Below, one piece after another: positions 15,001 to 23,119 of a stretch of 64,000 bases of DNA. This stretch comes from Oegoconia quadripuncta. Taxonomy: Eukaryota; Arthropoda; Insecta; Lepidoptera; Autostichidae. The first letter of the stretch is position 1; each line of letters starts with the position of its first letter. The DNA lies in the NCBI GenBank assembly GCA_949316235.1, contig OX438749.1:20414414-20478413 (forward strand), read 5' to 3'. The notes below the pieces were generated by a model. It saw only the letters and a program-made list of their open reading frames with translations. It had not been told where the DNA came from and did not search any database. The position numbers and the translations under genes are program-made.

Positions 15001-18000
15001 CCTTGTTGATTGGACGAATTAGCGATTCACCAGGTCTTGTAAGCATAAACTTAGTCTACTTCAAGAATCGCCAAGTCTAAATTAAGTACTAGTTTGCTCT
15101 ACATATTTTACCCTGTAACTAATATTGTGTAATCCCTTTACTCTATTTATAAGTTATTATATTTTTAGCGTACTATATTTATTAACGGCATGTTCTTGTT
15201 TTTCACGCGCGTCTATGGACAGTGCCCGGTACGTACCTACTTGGTATTCCGCACGCCTGTATATAAACTTCCAATAATGGAGCACCCTATAGCATTATTA
15301 TATGTTTGCATTGTACACGGCTGTATTGTTCCGAGTTCTGTTTCACAACAGACAGACAGACATCACTGTCGACTCGATTTGGATGCGTATTGTTGAATAA
15401 TGAACTTAGTTGCATGGTTGAGTTGATATAATTTATCTGTTTGGAAGTAATGTATACTTTAGTAACATTGTTTTATAACAGTAACTATATTATTATCAAG
15501 CACTTTATTAATCCAGTTAAGATACACTTTAAACTTCCTATAATCTAAAAGGCCGTGATTTTTTTTAACATGGATAGAGTATTTATCAGGGATAGAATGA
15601 AAAGCTTTTCTAATAAACCGGTAGCTTGCTTTAGATACTGTATAGGTATTTAGTAATAAAACATAGACTATTAGATTAAAATTACTACTGTAAATTTCAT
15701 TGCGTCGGAGAATATACTTAGAAATCCAGTAACTATTTTCAAAAAATCGATCAATAACTTCTTTATATTTATGAAAAATTTCACCGAGAACAAATACAAC
15801 GACTCAATAAATTTATCATTTTTCTTTCCTTATCCTCCAGATGGGGTCGGCACAACATGTCTTCCTCTTCCACTCTCTATCAGCCATCATCTCCGTACTC
15901 ACCCCTTTCACATACATATCATTCCCCACGCAGTCTACCCACACCTTCTTCGGTCTTCCTCTACCTCTGTATCCCTCCACATTTATACTTAGCACTCGTC
16001 TCGTTAAGTGCCTTTCATCCCTCCTCATAATTTGCTCAAACCATGCTAACCTATTACTCCTCAACTTTTCTGTTATTGGCGCCACTTTCAGACTTCCTCT
16101 GATATACTCATTCCTGATCTTATCCATTCTAGTCACACCACACATCCATCTTAGCATTCTCATCTCTGCCACATACATTCTACTTTCATCCGTCACTTTC
16201 ATTGCCCAACATTCAGATCCATACATGGTGGCAGATCTTATAATGGTCTTGTAAATTTTTCCCTTGAGACTCAATAAACTATTTTTAGAAAATATAAAGT
16301 AGCCGTTGATTAATATTGTTTTATAACTAAATACCTGTACTATACCTAAAGCAAGCTACAGTTTTATTCCATTACTAATGGGTACTCTATCCTTTTACAA
16401 AAAAATCAGGAACTTTAAGATTATAGGAAATTCCACCGCAAAAATTACATATTTTACTGGATTCTCAAGAAATTTTGAAAAGTAACTTGCCTTTCCTAAT
16501 GTTTCTATAACAACCGAAGTCATCGATTCATTACTCGCATTTGATTGGCTGTCTATAAATTGCAAACAATTAATCACAAAAATTACGTATTTTTACTGGT
16601 CTTTTGATTTTCTTGCATTGCTTTCTCTCACAGATTTTCCTTTGCAAACTGTAGCATTAATGGAATTCTCTAAATATCACCAACACGCAGTATTTGAATG
16701 CACTAAATCACTGTACTAATAATATTCCAATGCATTAACCGTAAAGGCATGAACCATTCGAGAATTACAATTAAGATAAATGTTGGGTAAATTTTTATAT
16801 TACCTACTGTCTAAATATTTATGGACGTTGTAACGCGGACAAGGTATTCAGTATGTTTTTTGCAGTATCACAAGTATAAAGTACATGCTTACGAGTAGCT
16901 GAAGTTTACAGCTGTGACAATTGTTGCTAAATTTGCAACCCTATTGATACGGGCCACGGAGCAAAATACAGAAGACACTCCGTAATTCTAAATGAGCCCG
17001 CAACGTCACAGCAGTGGGCGTGTCTTGTTCTATAACTGAATCGCGTGTCGCGTTCACACGGGTTTGCAACAGACACCGATTGTTGAAAAAGACAAATAAG
17101 AATAAAATAAAATTTACTGAGCGAAATACATGTTGAACACTACAAAACAGTTGTCATTTTTAAAGAAATTGGCAAGTTATTCATATTTAATTTTACTCTG
17201 GCTCTCAAACTATGGTATCCCTGTATCTCAGGAGCCTGTAACAGATGTCTGCAATTTGGGTACTAATGAAATAATAATTTCCATTTTTTTTTATTGAAGG
17301 TTTTGTCGCTTTAGCTATTATGTCACCCTAGTGACAGTTCTTAATAATCGAAAGAGTACTTATTACATACCTACGTAATCTAAGGAAGCAAAAGACGAAT
17401 CTTAATTTCTATCTGTCATTCATTACAATTTCGAATAATTGATATAATGCTCTGGCTTTTTCCGAAAGGGTAATAATTTTCTTGTAAAACTGTTTGTGGT
17501 AAATCCTCAAATGCCGCCTGATAGGATTACATTTTACGCAGGAATTTTATTAATTCCTATGCAACAGTAGATGGTGCCACAATATTATGCCATGGAGGGG
17601 GCGCCGCGTTACCCCCATTCCGCGCGGCAGCGATATTGCTCCATAGTAATATGGGTTTTGACCGGTCTCCTCCTTTGTATTTGCTCTGTGATACTAGCTT
17701 TTGAGGCAAGCATATTTTTTTATTCGTGGTCGTTCGGTTACGTTTCATAAATATTGGACGAGTGTATACTTTATCTAATTATCCGTTCTGCATTATTTTA
17801 AAGCATGTTATATGTATTGTAATATTTTTAATCACAGAATCAAATTCACTAACGTGAATACAACTATCGCTTGTCCAATCATAGCACTTGACTAAAACTT
17901 ACACCTAGTTGTTTTTTTACTTACTAATCTTTAAATTTTCGATTTCAGTTGACAAAATGACCCACATGGTTGGTTCTTATCCTCCGAAGACCGAGATCCA

Positions 18001-18148
18001 GTCGTACACCACCCCACCAGAGGATGCCCCTTCCGGGCTGATGGCTCGAGGGTCCTACTCTGTAAACAGCCTCTTCACTGATGACGACAAGAATTCCCAC
18101 CTTCAGTGGGAATGGGCATTTGAAATCAAGAAGGATTGGAAGGACTAA
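1..18148 (+). CDS. RhoGDI: Rho GDP-dissociation inhibitor (RhoGDI), 3' three exons, 5' partial
   Basis: Cytosolic chaperone that extracts prenylated Rho/Rac/Cdc42 GTPases from membranes and holds them GDP-bound. Exons read: 1-57 (enters from outside the window; ends KKQ, donor GTAACC), 11717-11831 (acceptor TTCCAG; begins VFVIKEGVQYRIRIDF; donor GTGAGG) and 17949-18148 (acceptor TTTCAG; ends KKDWKD then TAA). The phases join cleanly; the codon GTT is split between exons 2 and 3, giving GVPVDKMTHMVGSYPP. The peptide matches the C-terminal immunoglobulin-like, prenyl-binding half of RhoGDI: EIVHGLKYIQKTYR, MARGSYSVNSLFTDDDK and the invariant C-terminal WEW....IKKDWKD. About 123 residues are present of roughly 200 usual; the N-terminal regulatory arm lies upstream. 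The introns are 11.7 and 6.1 kb and carry mobile elements. Assignment is by family recognition and is secure. Confidence 0.95.
222..545 (+). mobile_element. RTE-type LINE 3' fragment
   Basis: In RhoGDI intron 1. A short frame reads KIEKGMLRWFGHVERMNARR, the C-terminal 'RWFGHV.RM' motif of RTE-like non-LTR reverse transcriptases. It is followed by a tail (about 460-545) ending in CCTATGGGAAACAGGCGTGAC, also seen at 20805-20870 and 28060-28140. Stops and frameshifts make it a dead fragment. Confidence 0.7.
588..810 (+). repeat. Lepidopteran interspersed repeat (LINE 3'-end type)
   Basis: Contains the words CCCGCGGGAACTACTCACTTTATC, ACCAAATTTCATCC and a TTATAATATTAGTTAGAT end. Diverged copies occur at 1185-1260, 2010-2125 (reverse), 10600-10660 (reverse), 31197-31485 and 48680-48870 (reverse). 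The repeated 3' end suggests a LINE tail or a SINE sharing one; no coding capacity is visible. Confidence 0.65.
1252..1460. repeat. tRNA-like interspersed repeat (family T1)
   Basis: Shares CTTATCTCTGACAACCGG, TTGGCGGCAGA, GGTAGCTAGCCAG and ACATTTAAAATGC with copies at 31313-31424, 38936-39217 and 44040-44247. On the minus strand the end reads GCCTCCGTGGCTTA.. then GGGTTCGATCCCC, resembling tRNA A and B boxes. It is therefore probably a tRNA-derived SINE and not a tRNA gene, since no acceptor stem pairs. Confidence 0.6.
1691..2008. repeat. Imperfect tandem duplication, two ~155-bp units
   Basis: Unit 1 (about 1691-1848) and unit 2 (about 1856-2008) both run from AACCGAAAAACCCGACAGCTC or its close variant through TGGATTTAGAAACATATTG to CCAAACATTTTCTTT. 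They differ by scattered substitutions and a small indel. No coding content. Confidence 0.75.
2197..2343. repeat. Interspersed repeat, partner of 11083-11225
   Basis: Shares AGCGCCAT..TGGATTTTTTACCATAA, TATCCTATGACACT and GACACCTT with 11083-11225. Its right end is cut by the hAT-like MITE at 2344. Confidence 0.55.
2344..2868. mobile_element. hAT-like MITE with imperfect 8-bp target duplication
   Basis: Terminal inverted repeats TAGAGATGGGCCGAA (left) and TTCGGCCCATCCCTA (right), one mismatch apart. Flanks are ATCTACAT (2336-2343) and ATCTATAT (2869-2876), a 7/8 match that fits the 8-bp target duplication of hAT elements. Both ends hold many CCGAATATTCGG words. At 525 bp and with no transposase frame it is non-autonomous. 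A 16-bp-arm hairpin lies inside (2633-2677). Confidence 0.75.
3275..3455. repeat. Interspersed repeat family 'ACCCGAC…AACGGCTCGACCGATTTT'
   Basis: Contains TTTTACCCGAC, AAACGGCTCGACCGATTTTGAAGTG, AGAGTGTCA and a TTTGGTTTTAAATACTTAA end. The best other copies are 5825-6010 and 32085-32310; a start fragment lies at 62410-62455. No coding potential. Confidence 0.6.
3764..3940. repeat. Partial copy of long-TIR MITE
   Basis: CAGGGTGAAATTTAATTCGTG followed by AATTCCTGTTTACTGGTGACT matches the left arm of the complete element at 11934-12174. The right arm is missing, so it is truncated. Confidence 0.6.
4520..4735. repeat. Interspersed repeat, inverted partner of 33370-33580
   Basis: The stretch with ACGTAAGATACATGATATCATTTGTTGAATGTCAATTTAAATCTA and the following AAAAGAAGCGGCG is found as its reverse complement at 33370-33580. 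This is an old dispersed repeat; the short frames across it are not genes. Confidence 0.6.
4740..5820. other. RhoGDI intron 1 stretch without recognised features
   Basis: Several short frames (60-91 codons) overlap on both strands, but none shows a domain, signal peptide or supporting splice sites. I see nothing assignable here. Confidence 0.4.
5825..6010. repeat. Interspersed repeat family 'ACCCGACTGTCC'
   Basis: Second copy of the family at 3275-3455 and 32085-32310: TTTTACCCGACTGTCC, GGGTAATGTTTTTCGAGTGTG, AAACGGCTGGACCGATTTTGAA and a TTTTTTGGTTTTGAAATACTT end. Confidence 0.6.
6735..6790 (-). repeat. SINE tail fragment
   Basis: CCAATCATCTGGTCCCAAACTAAGCAAAGCTTGTGCTATAGATACTAGATAA is the reversed 3' body of the tRNA-derived SINE seen whole at 30222-30448. 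It runs directly into the (TAA)n where the RT element is inserted. Confidence 0.65.
6785..6808. repeat. (TAA)n target microsatellite, left flank
   Basis: About eight TAA units immediately precede the coding part of the RT element; a matching (TAA)n lies on the other side at about 8487-8508. Dong/R4 elements are known to insert into TAA repeats. Confidence 0.75.
6809..8490 (+). mobile_element. Dong/R4-clade non-LTR retrotransposon, 5'-truncated
   Basis: A 1.68-kb insert between two (TAA)n tracts. The left edge begins inside the reverse-transcriptase domain. The right edge is a short 3' UTR (8413-8486) ending AAGAAGAATATT before (TAA)n. Dong of Bombyx mori is the classic element that targets TAA repeats. 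The enzymatic features of the encoded C-terminus (CCHC finger plus restriction-like endonuclease) agree. Loss of the N-terminal half is the usual outcome of incomplete reverse transcription. Confidence 0.85.
6811..8412 (+). CDS. RT (C-terminal part)–CCHC–restriction-like endonuclease polyprotein, 5' truncated
   Basis: The frame is open from the edge of the TAA tract, upstream of the first ATG (6916). It begins WFCLALNPLSSFLNQTGYGF and leads to THLLYMDDIKIYA, the RT active-site box (usual F/YADD, here MDD). 534 codons, TAG at 8412. Counted from the ATG: thumb and linker region up to residue 290, a C-x2-C-x8-H-x4-C finger at 306-323, then a PD-(D/E)xK-type endonuclease with RPD at 392-394, Asp409 and Lys425/428. 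No stop or frameshift is present, so the copy looks young. It has lost the palm N-terminus and cannot move by itself. Frames on the opposite strand inside it are shadows. Confidence 0.88.
   Translation, partial: WFCLALNPLSSFLNQTGYGFLIKGRTQFRLTHLLYMDDIKIYAANARELRGLLQCTEQFSNDIKMSFGLEKCKTLSVERGKIIASEGYNLRSEGEIDAMVEGDTYKYLGLLQSLRADHKDIRTRVTKEYHRRLGAILKTGLSGKNLFKAISTFAVPVLTYTFGVVKWPQTEIESVERATRVMLTKHRAHHPKSAVERVTLPRAEGGRGMTDIGRLCANQIKGLQKYFCAQDSSPLHQAVVSADNKLTPLDLLHFKDTTPMNSDAVYIRAKLDQWTSKPLHGRFAHELSQPHVDRKASNSWLSRGDIFAETEGFMLAIQDQVVPTRNYLKYKIKAEVEDDKCRRCHQVTETIQHITGACQALASSEYTERHNDVAKVVHQALALKHGLLTETEVPYWQYQPKSVLDNGVHQLYWDRSVLTDRPMPYNRPDVVLVDRARSSTWLLDIGIPNTHNIKGYTEEKLEKYEQLAEEIRQVWQQREVTVVPLILSSTGVIPKGLSEGLLKLDLPTTLRNKMQKAVILRTTAIVRRHLNLP
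8500..8766 (-). mobile_element. tRNA-derived SINE (type S2), reverse orientation
   Basis: Reading the minus strand: GACGACCTGTTTGGTGTAGTGGTTAGC (A-box-like), GCGGATTCGAATCCCG (B-box-like), then TGTGTGATGAATACGGACATG and a 3' body ending ACTAGATGGCGCTGTGTGTATG. The same unit is at 41292-41583 on the plus strand, and a 3' piece is at 57430-57506. Confidence 0.75.
8769..8899 (-). mobile_element. tRNA-derived SINE (type S1), partial, reverse
   Basis: Minus strand starts GACGACCGATTGGTGTAGCAGATAGTGACCC and continues through TGTGTGATGAATACGAACATTTATTCCCGAGTC. It is deleted across the B box compared with the copy at 30222-30448. Confidence 0.7.
9170..9582 (+). mobile_element. RTE-type LINE 3' fragment (decayed)
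   Basis: Conceptual reading across frameshifts gives CWAMKETDE, MRMLRWMCGVTRM, SLK.APITEKLRSNRLAWF.HIMRRDE and YRGRGRPKK, the same C-terminal domain as the better preserved copy at 15816-16274 (minus). Frameshifts and stops show it is dead. Confidence 0.8.
9655..9925. repeat. MITE-like sequence with GGCCCGTATTAATAAACC end
   Basis: Left end TTAAGGCCCGTATTAATAAACC resembles the right terminal repeat of the MITE at 13099-13261 (TTAGGCCCGTATTTC on the minus strand). A partly inverted match, GGTTTATTAATCAACACG, lies at about 9889-9907. Boundaries are uncertain. Confidence 0.45.
10285..10340 (+). repeat. Widespread 'CCGGCCAAGTGCGTGTCGGG…GGGTTCCGTACTT' repeat
   Basis: AAACCGGCCAAGTGCGTGTCGGGCCACGCGC followed by TAGGGTTCCGTACTT is a motif I know as a common interspersed repeat of lepidopteran genomes. 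The element class is unclear from this copy, and the downstream boundary is not visible. Confidence 0.6.
10820..10879. repeat. Perfect 27-bp inverted repeat (hairpin, 6-nt loop)
   Basis: Left arm 10820-10846 (GCTACTTTAG…TCATATT) is exactly complementary to the right arm 10853-10879, with loop GCGAGT. It could be a collapsed MITE, a recent palindrome made by template switching, or a small-RNA hairpin. Confidence 0.9.
11083..11225. repeat. Interspersed repeat, partner of 2197-2343
   Basis: Shares TTTTGTATTTTACGAGCGCCAT, GGATTTTTTACCATAA, TCCTATGACACTGGG and ATCTGACGACACCTTACGCTTC-type sequence with 2197-2343. No coding potential. Confidence 0.5.
11934..12174. mobile_element. MITE with ~70-bp terminal inverted repeats, TA flanks
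   Basis: Left CAGGTTGAAATTTAATTCGTG… pairs with right …CGAATTGAAATTCACCCTG, and the arms continue inward to GAACAACTTTCC / GGAAAGTTGTTCG. TA lies outside both ends, as in Tc1/mariner-type insertions. About 240 bp, no frame. A half copy is at 3764-3940. Confidence 0.75.
12255..12480 (+). mobile_element. LINE C-terminal fragment (family of 47439-48260)
   Basis: One frame reads ERLVDASHDRRAGQYFGQRI then SLAIQRGNAASLRG. It matches the end of the frame at 47870-48260 (minus), AYFAQQLSLRIQRGNSASVLG. It lies just after a (TAA)n tract (12231-12250). Dead fragment of a non-LTR retrotransposon; the AT-rich tail ends near 12480. Confidence 0.65.
13099..13261. mobile_element. Small MITE with candidate 8-bp direct repeats
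   Basis: Inverted ends AGCCTGTATTACAAAATGTT and AACATTTTGAAATACGGGCCT pair with a few mismatches and extend to AGATCT on both sides. CTCTTGTC occurs at 13091-13098 and 13262-13269, which would be an 8-bp target duplication of hAT type if the element edges lie just inside. Confidence 0.6.
13270..15510. other. RhoGDI intron 2 stretch without recognised genes
   Basis: The longest frame (14250-14621, plus, 123 codons) has no domain and unconvincing composition. I found no exon, RNA gene or well-bounded repeat here. Confidence 0.4.
15515..15660. repeat. Repeat flanking the RTE fragment, left copy
   Basis: AACTTCCTATAATCT…GATAGAGTA…GGTAGCTTGCTTTAG…ACTGTATAGGTATTTAGT is found inverted at about 16320-16445 and again in part at 30655-30785. 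Confidence 0.5.
15816..16274 (-). mobile_element. RTE-type LINE C-terminal fragment
   Basis: 152-codon open frame on the minus strand: IYKTIIRSATMYGSECWAMK, MRMLRWMCGVTRMDKIRNEY, KVAPITEKLRSNRLAWFEQI, RRDERHLTRRV and GYRGRGRPKKVWVDCV. These are the successive motifs of the C-terminal end of RTE-clade reverse transcriptases. The first residues correspond to internal sequence, so the piece is 5'-truncated. The plus-strand frame over it is its shadow. Confidence 0.88.
16320..16620. repeat. Repeat flanking the RTE fragment, right copy
   Basis: ACCTAAAGCAAGCTACAGTTTTATTCC, GGGTACTCTATCC and AGGAACTTTAAGATTATAGG are the inverted counterpart of 15515-15660. A related piece, AAAATTACGTATTTTTACTGG, is at 16579-16600. 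A third partial copy is at 30655-30785. Confidence 0.5.
16630..17940. other. RhoGDI intron 2, end portion, no recognised features
   Basis: AT-rich intronic sequence up to the exon 3 acceptor. The short frame at 17557-17748 (minus) shows no domain. Confidence 0.4.
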
Positions 18149-19540
18149 GCCTTTTGCACTGGATTGGACACGTATGATTGCAATAATGAGGGCTGTATCG
18201 CTTGTGCCATAGATTAAAAAAGGTTTGGAAGTTACTTGGAAATTCCGTTTCAGTATTAAAGGTTGCATTTCTTTTTCCTTTGGACGAATTAACCCCAAGA
18301 CGTGAGAACACCCAATCCTTTGTTGACGAGCTGACCAGTTGAGTCGAGCTAATATGAAATTTCTGTTAATGTCAACTAAGTTCGAAGTCGCTTGCTTGCA
18401 ATCTGGGAGTGAGTATCTGTAAGGGAGTAACAACTTATCTTCGCTAGCCATGAACTATGACAGTTTGTCACTTAACCTGACCACAAAGCGGTGTAAAATC
18501 CGACAAAAATTGTGAACTTTTCATTTAAAATGTCTTAAATTTACTATTGACAAATTTTAACTTGAGGCCTCATAAATGTCTTATTAGAGCTTACGACCAT
18601 CCTGAAGCTGTGTGGGTTCAGCTGTGGCTGATAGGTGTCTTAAGTTGAGGCAGTAAGTAACGTTACGTAGACAGAGACAGCTTTTTACATGCAAATAGCG
18701 CAATAACTCTTACTTAATGGATGTGTGGGTAGTCACGTACGTATTAAATAATTGCGGTAGTGTGAATATTCGGTTCGAGAGTCGATTGAACGAGTCGATT
18801 CATCGTTTTGCCTAGAGTGGTTAATTCGTCCAAACTTATATCCGGTCAAAAATTTTTGTCTTCCTCTGTAGTAAGAAGATTTATGACACGAGAGAAATAA
18901 AACTATGTATTTCAGCATTTAACTTGTGTTATCTTCAAATATGTGACTTTGCTCACGCTTAATAGTGGCCTTTCCCGTAGATGTACTTTAATGTTTATGT
19001 CCAATCCAGTTGTTAGTATCATGTCGATAGTGGTGGCTGACTGAATTGATTTTTAAAATTAAAAATATTGACAAATTTAGCATATAAGAGTCATTAGATA
19101 TTACAATTCATACAGATATAAAATAGATTGTGGACCCTATATCATGTATTTAATAATGTAAAAATAATATACCCTGTTACGCGCATATCCCTGTGAAGTT
19201 AGTTGCGGATTGGTTGCAAGTTTCCATTCACTTCTCATTCATTCGCAATCTGCAGCTAACTTCATTGCGCTAATTCACGTGATACCGTGTGAAACCTCTA
19301 GCACTAGAAGAGCTCAGTAACAAATATATTTGTATGGATGAACCTTTACTATTTTTGTATGAATTAGATACTACTTATTCAGCCAATACACGTCCTAGTG
19401 CTGGGATTTGGCTTCTGAATGTACACACGGCTTTTGAATGTAATGAACAGACATGCGACTTTCCCTATTTCTAAAGGCTGTCTCGTGATAATGTGATATA
19501 TAATTTTTGTTGAGCCTAATAACCCCACTCTTCAAACATC
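18149..19540. other. RhoGDI 3' flank, no further gene seen
   Basis: Includes the presumed 3' UTR just after the TAA. The minus-strand frame across RhoGDI exon 3 (17945-18451) is antisense to it and not supported. No other exon was recognised. Confidence 0.4.
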
Positions 19541-19554
19541 TAAAGATCCTGCCC

Positions 19555-19795
19555 TACTGTTGGCCAGTCTTCCTTTTCCATGCCTCCCTTTTCCGAGTTT
19601 TCTCCGACCAATCTTTGTGGAACTTATCCAGATCGTCCCGCTATCTCGTTTTACCGTCATACCTAGTTGGTTGTGATCTGGCATTCTGGCTTGCTGTAGA
19701 CATGGCCAGCGCAGCCCTACTTTATTTAGCATCGCAGCCGTTATGGCTATCTCAGCAACTTGGATCTTGAAGCGCAGTGTAGTGATTCGCACAAT
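19555..19795 (-). mobile_element. LINE C-terminal fragment (decayed)
   Basis: On the minus strand one frame reads RDDLDKFHKDWSEKTRKREA followed by WKRKTGQQ, the arginine-rich 'RW.DDL.....W...A.DR..W' end typical of some non-LTR retrotransposons. A second frame upstream reads KIQVAEIAITAAMLNKVGLR. Frameshifted. Confidence 0.6.
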
Positions 19796-19799
19796 GATA

Positions 19800-22700
19800 T
19801 TTAAATTTATTTTTACTATTTGTTTTCTTTATTGACTTGAGGATAAACCCCAGGTACTATCAAAGAAAAACACTTGTCTGTCTAAATATTTTTGTTTCAT
19901 TCATTGAGTGTCAAGCCCAGTACAGGACGTTTGCGAGTGGCATACAATTATGATGGTATTTTAAATACATTATAGAATTTAATGATAGATAAGTATATTA
20001 TACCGCTTTTGTTCATTGAATATATTGTTATGGAAACCCTCTGGCTCTAATGTGGCACATGATTTGATTGTGATTACCATAGGTGTTGGAAACTTCCTTC
20101 CTGAAAGCTTATCTTTTTGAACTCTTGTACAATCGTAGCTTGGCTTTAGAATTTTTGGGTGTAGACTATTGGCATTCGTCTGGAGGCCTAAAATACCATA
20201 TTTGCAATTTCGTTTGTCATTTTTATCCGAAATAACACTATGATTAAGTGTGTAAGAGATTTTACAGCTGATTTCGAAGCAACTGAACCAAACAAACAAT
20301 ATTAATAATATGATTTCATTGCGAATTGCGAATGCGATCTTTTTAGACCCTCTCAGCCTATTGGAGCCAGAAGATTGGATTCTCTATTGCACAGATGTAA
20401 CGAGATATTATTATTGCACGTTTCTAAGTGATTTTTTTAAATGAACTACAATATTTTGTCATAAAATGAAAAAATGCTGTTGATTGACAAAATATATTTA
20501 ATACCAGGTGGCGAGTTCCCGAGCAGGTTAAAAATATTCATAATCTTTTTAATCCCTACCTATTTTCATTTATTATTATTTAATCTGTTAAATATACGTC
20601 ACAATACGAGAGTGTCTGTGGCTCTCGTCGTGAAGTCATGTAATAATGATTGTGGCAACATTATTCAATCATGGCATTCGCTGAAAATATCAGTAAGTAG
20701 ACTAATATAGAAGTCAACGAACTGATACATAATAAATGAGTTCCATTTCATTCCTCTATAGAAGAATATCTTTCAGTGATAACACGTTTTTGAAAGCATC
20801 GATTATCGGTTAGGTGTGAAGTGGAAGTCTGTGGTCTCTGCCTGCCCCTACGGGAAACACGCGTGACCTTATTTATGTATTACACCACATAAAAGTTACT
20901 GGTACCATTGTTATCAGAGACATTAGGAGTTATACCTCAGCTATATTAAACGTCGCGTAAATTATCTACATATTCACCATCATTTACAGAAACAAGCCAA
21001 GAACCACTGCTGAAGTATATTCTAAACGAAATTCTAATGATAAATCAATAAATTCAGAGAAACGAATGCCTAACAAGTCTCCTGAATCTATACAGCTGAA
21101 GCCTCTTCTTTATTAAATCAGAATAATAAAAAGAATATTTTCAATCGCCTCGGAATTTTTGTGCCTACCGTTGATGTGTCTCTCATGACTTCGTAATTAT
21201 CTAATTCCTTGTCACGTCACATCTGTGTGTTAGAGGTCTACAAGGGTGATGCTTGCTTGGGAGTAAAACTAATCATGCAAGCTTGTAAGCACTTTTGACA
21301 TGTCACTTTCAATGTGATATAACATCCAAGGGGTAAGAAATGTGTTGAAGACTTTAGATTTAAACAAATAAGTTGTCTCAAATTGGGGGATAGAAATGGA
21401 GGGATTTATTTATTATAAGAGCTATTCAATATAATTCCAGTGTGTTACGTTTACTTGGATTTAGTCCGTTACAAATGTGGCTTGATAAGTTTTATCACGA
21501 AAGAATGAGACAATAATATGAACAATTCCTACAACATTGTTCGGTTTCGTATAGTTCGATCTCGCTTATGAACTTGAATGAATACGTCTTATAAATAGGT
21601 TGAAAAGAGTAAGGTACAGTTTTTTTAACCGAAAGAAAATCCTGCATTTGTACAGAAGTCTCAAAATCGCAATCAATTCAATCAATGAGTGACTGGACGC
21701 GTAAAAGCATATAAGCGCCGACCGTGGTGTATGAGAAAGCAGCGGGGCGAGCTTCAATCGATCTCCTTCCGTATAGGGTTGGCCCTAGTGTCGGTTTGCA
21801 TTTCTTTAGCTACCAGTTCTTGTGGCGGAAGTGAGAATCTTTCCCTAATTACACACTATTTCTGTATTTAGTCTGAGGATCCAATATATCCAACCATTAC
21901 GTTCGCATAAGGCACCGACTACCCTTAGTAAGCGCCGCGTCGAGTACCATCGTCGACCCTTATTGGAGTTACACAGTAGATGAGATTGGACATAACGCTG
22001 AAGTTCGAACTCTGTAATGATCCCTGAATGTACGCAATTGATATAACAAGTATCATTCAGTATGCGTATATAGGTACTTTTACCCAGCGCTTCGATGACG
22101 CGATACGGTTGGATAGGTACCCTTTTTGTGCTATGGTATTATTTAAGTGTTGTCCGCTTGGCTGTTACCACCGTTTTATATAATCTGTTGGCAAGCATCA
22201 GCTACATAGGGTTTCAGAAATTTACTGTTTTCGGCTTGAGGCAACTTATTCCTAAATCCGTTCTCAATCTTACACTCGTAAGAGAAAGGGAGAGATACAT
22301 CCCACTTTTATATAAAGTTTATATTATGAATCAATGTATAATATACCAAAAGTTAGTGTTAAAAGAAATATTTAAGGGTATCCAAAATAAATAAATCTAT
22401 TTTTAATATTTCACATAGCTTCTAAACCAGTATGGCCACTAAGGTATGAATGGCAATAATATTGAAGAGTATTATCTATAAATAAGGATGAACTTCCATT
22501 GGTCTGCGCTGTCCCATGGATATGCGTCTCATTTGCGCCGGTTGGGCGAAACGTATGGTAACACAAGATGCCTTCGTAGTGTAGATCCATTGGCATTCAC
22601 CTTCCGTCATACGTTGTGAAGATTGGCGAAAACGAGAGGCATATCTGCGTCTTATTTATTGACGGTGCTGAAGGGACTTGACCAATAAATTAGCACCTAA

Positions 22701-22830
22701 GTGTCTTTGCAATAAAGTACATGTAAAACTCGTTATAAAAAATATGGACTTGGCTCTCGGATCATAAAAGCAACGGAGATATTATGTGAATGGGGCCGAC
22801 TGTGGCTTCAATATGCATAAATTACTTATA
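19800..22830. other. Intergenic, essentially featureless
   Basis: Only an RTE tail remnant (about 20805-20870, CCCCTACGGGAAACACGCGTGACC) is recognised. Short frames here (for example 22095-22394, 99 codons) carry no domain. Confidence 0.4.
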
Positions 22831-22904
22831 TTCAGGATGTGTTTTGGAAATATACTATCTTATCCACCTTCGACCTAAGCTTGGGGTGGGTTTCCATCTG
22901 TATG

Positions 22905-23115
22905 TCGTTGACATACCGAACATTCACACTAAGCTGTTTGACTCCAACAGCCAAACATAGAACTCTCCTCCGACGTCAGTCTTTCCAAAATGCTACAATC
23001 TTGGGATCCCTAAGAGTCGGATGAAGAGGCATTTACTGAAATCGACTGCACCATCCTCAACTACATCGTCTCTTTCCATCAGATGAGATTGTGGTCAAAC
23101 ATATCCTGCCCATCA
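22905..23115 (+). mobile_element. CR1-type LINE 3' fragment (decayed)
   Basis: ACCGAACATTCACACTAAGCTGTTTGACTCC, GGGATCCCTAAGAGTCGGATGAAGAGGCATTTACTG and the run-out CCATCAGATGAGATTGTGGTCAAAC align with the end of the longer fragment at 59083-59625. Frameshifted. Confidence 0.65.
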
Positions 23116-23119
23116 CAAA

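Noticed and set aside
17945..18451. 168-codon minus-strand frame over RhoGDI exon 3
   Set aside because: Antisense shadow of a confidently identified exon; no domain or splice support.
22095..22394. 99-codon plus-strand frame with hydrophobic start
   Set aside because: Hydrophobic composition follows from AT-rich DNA; no family features or splice sites.
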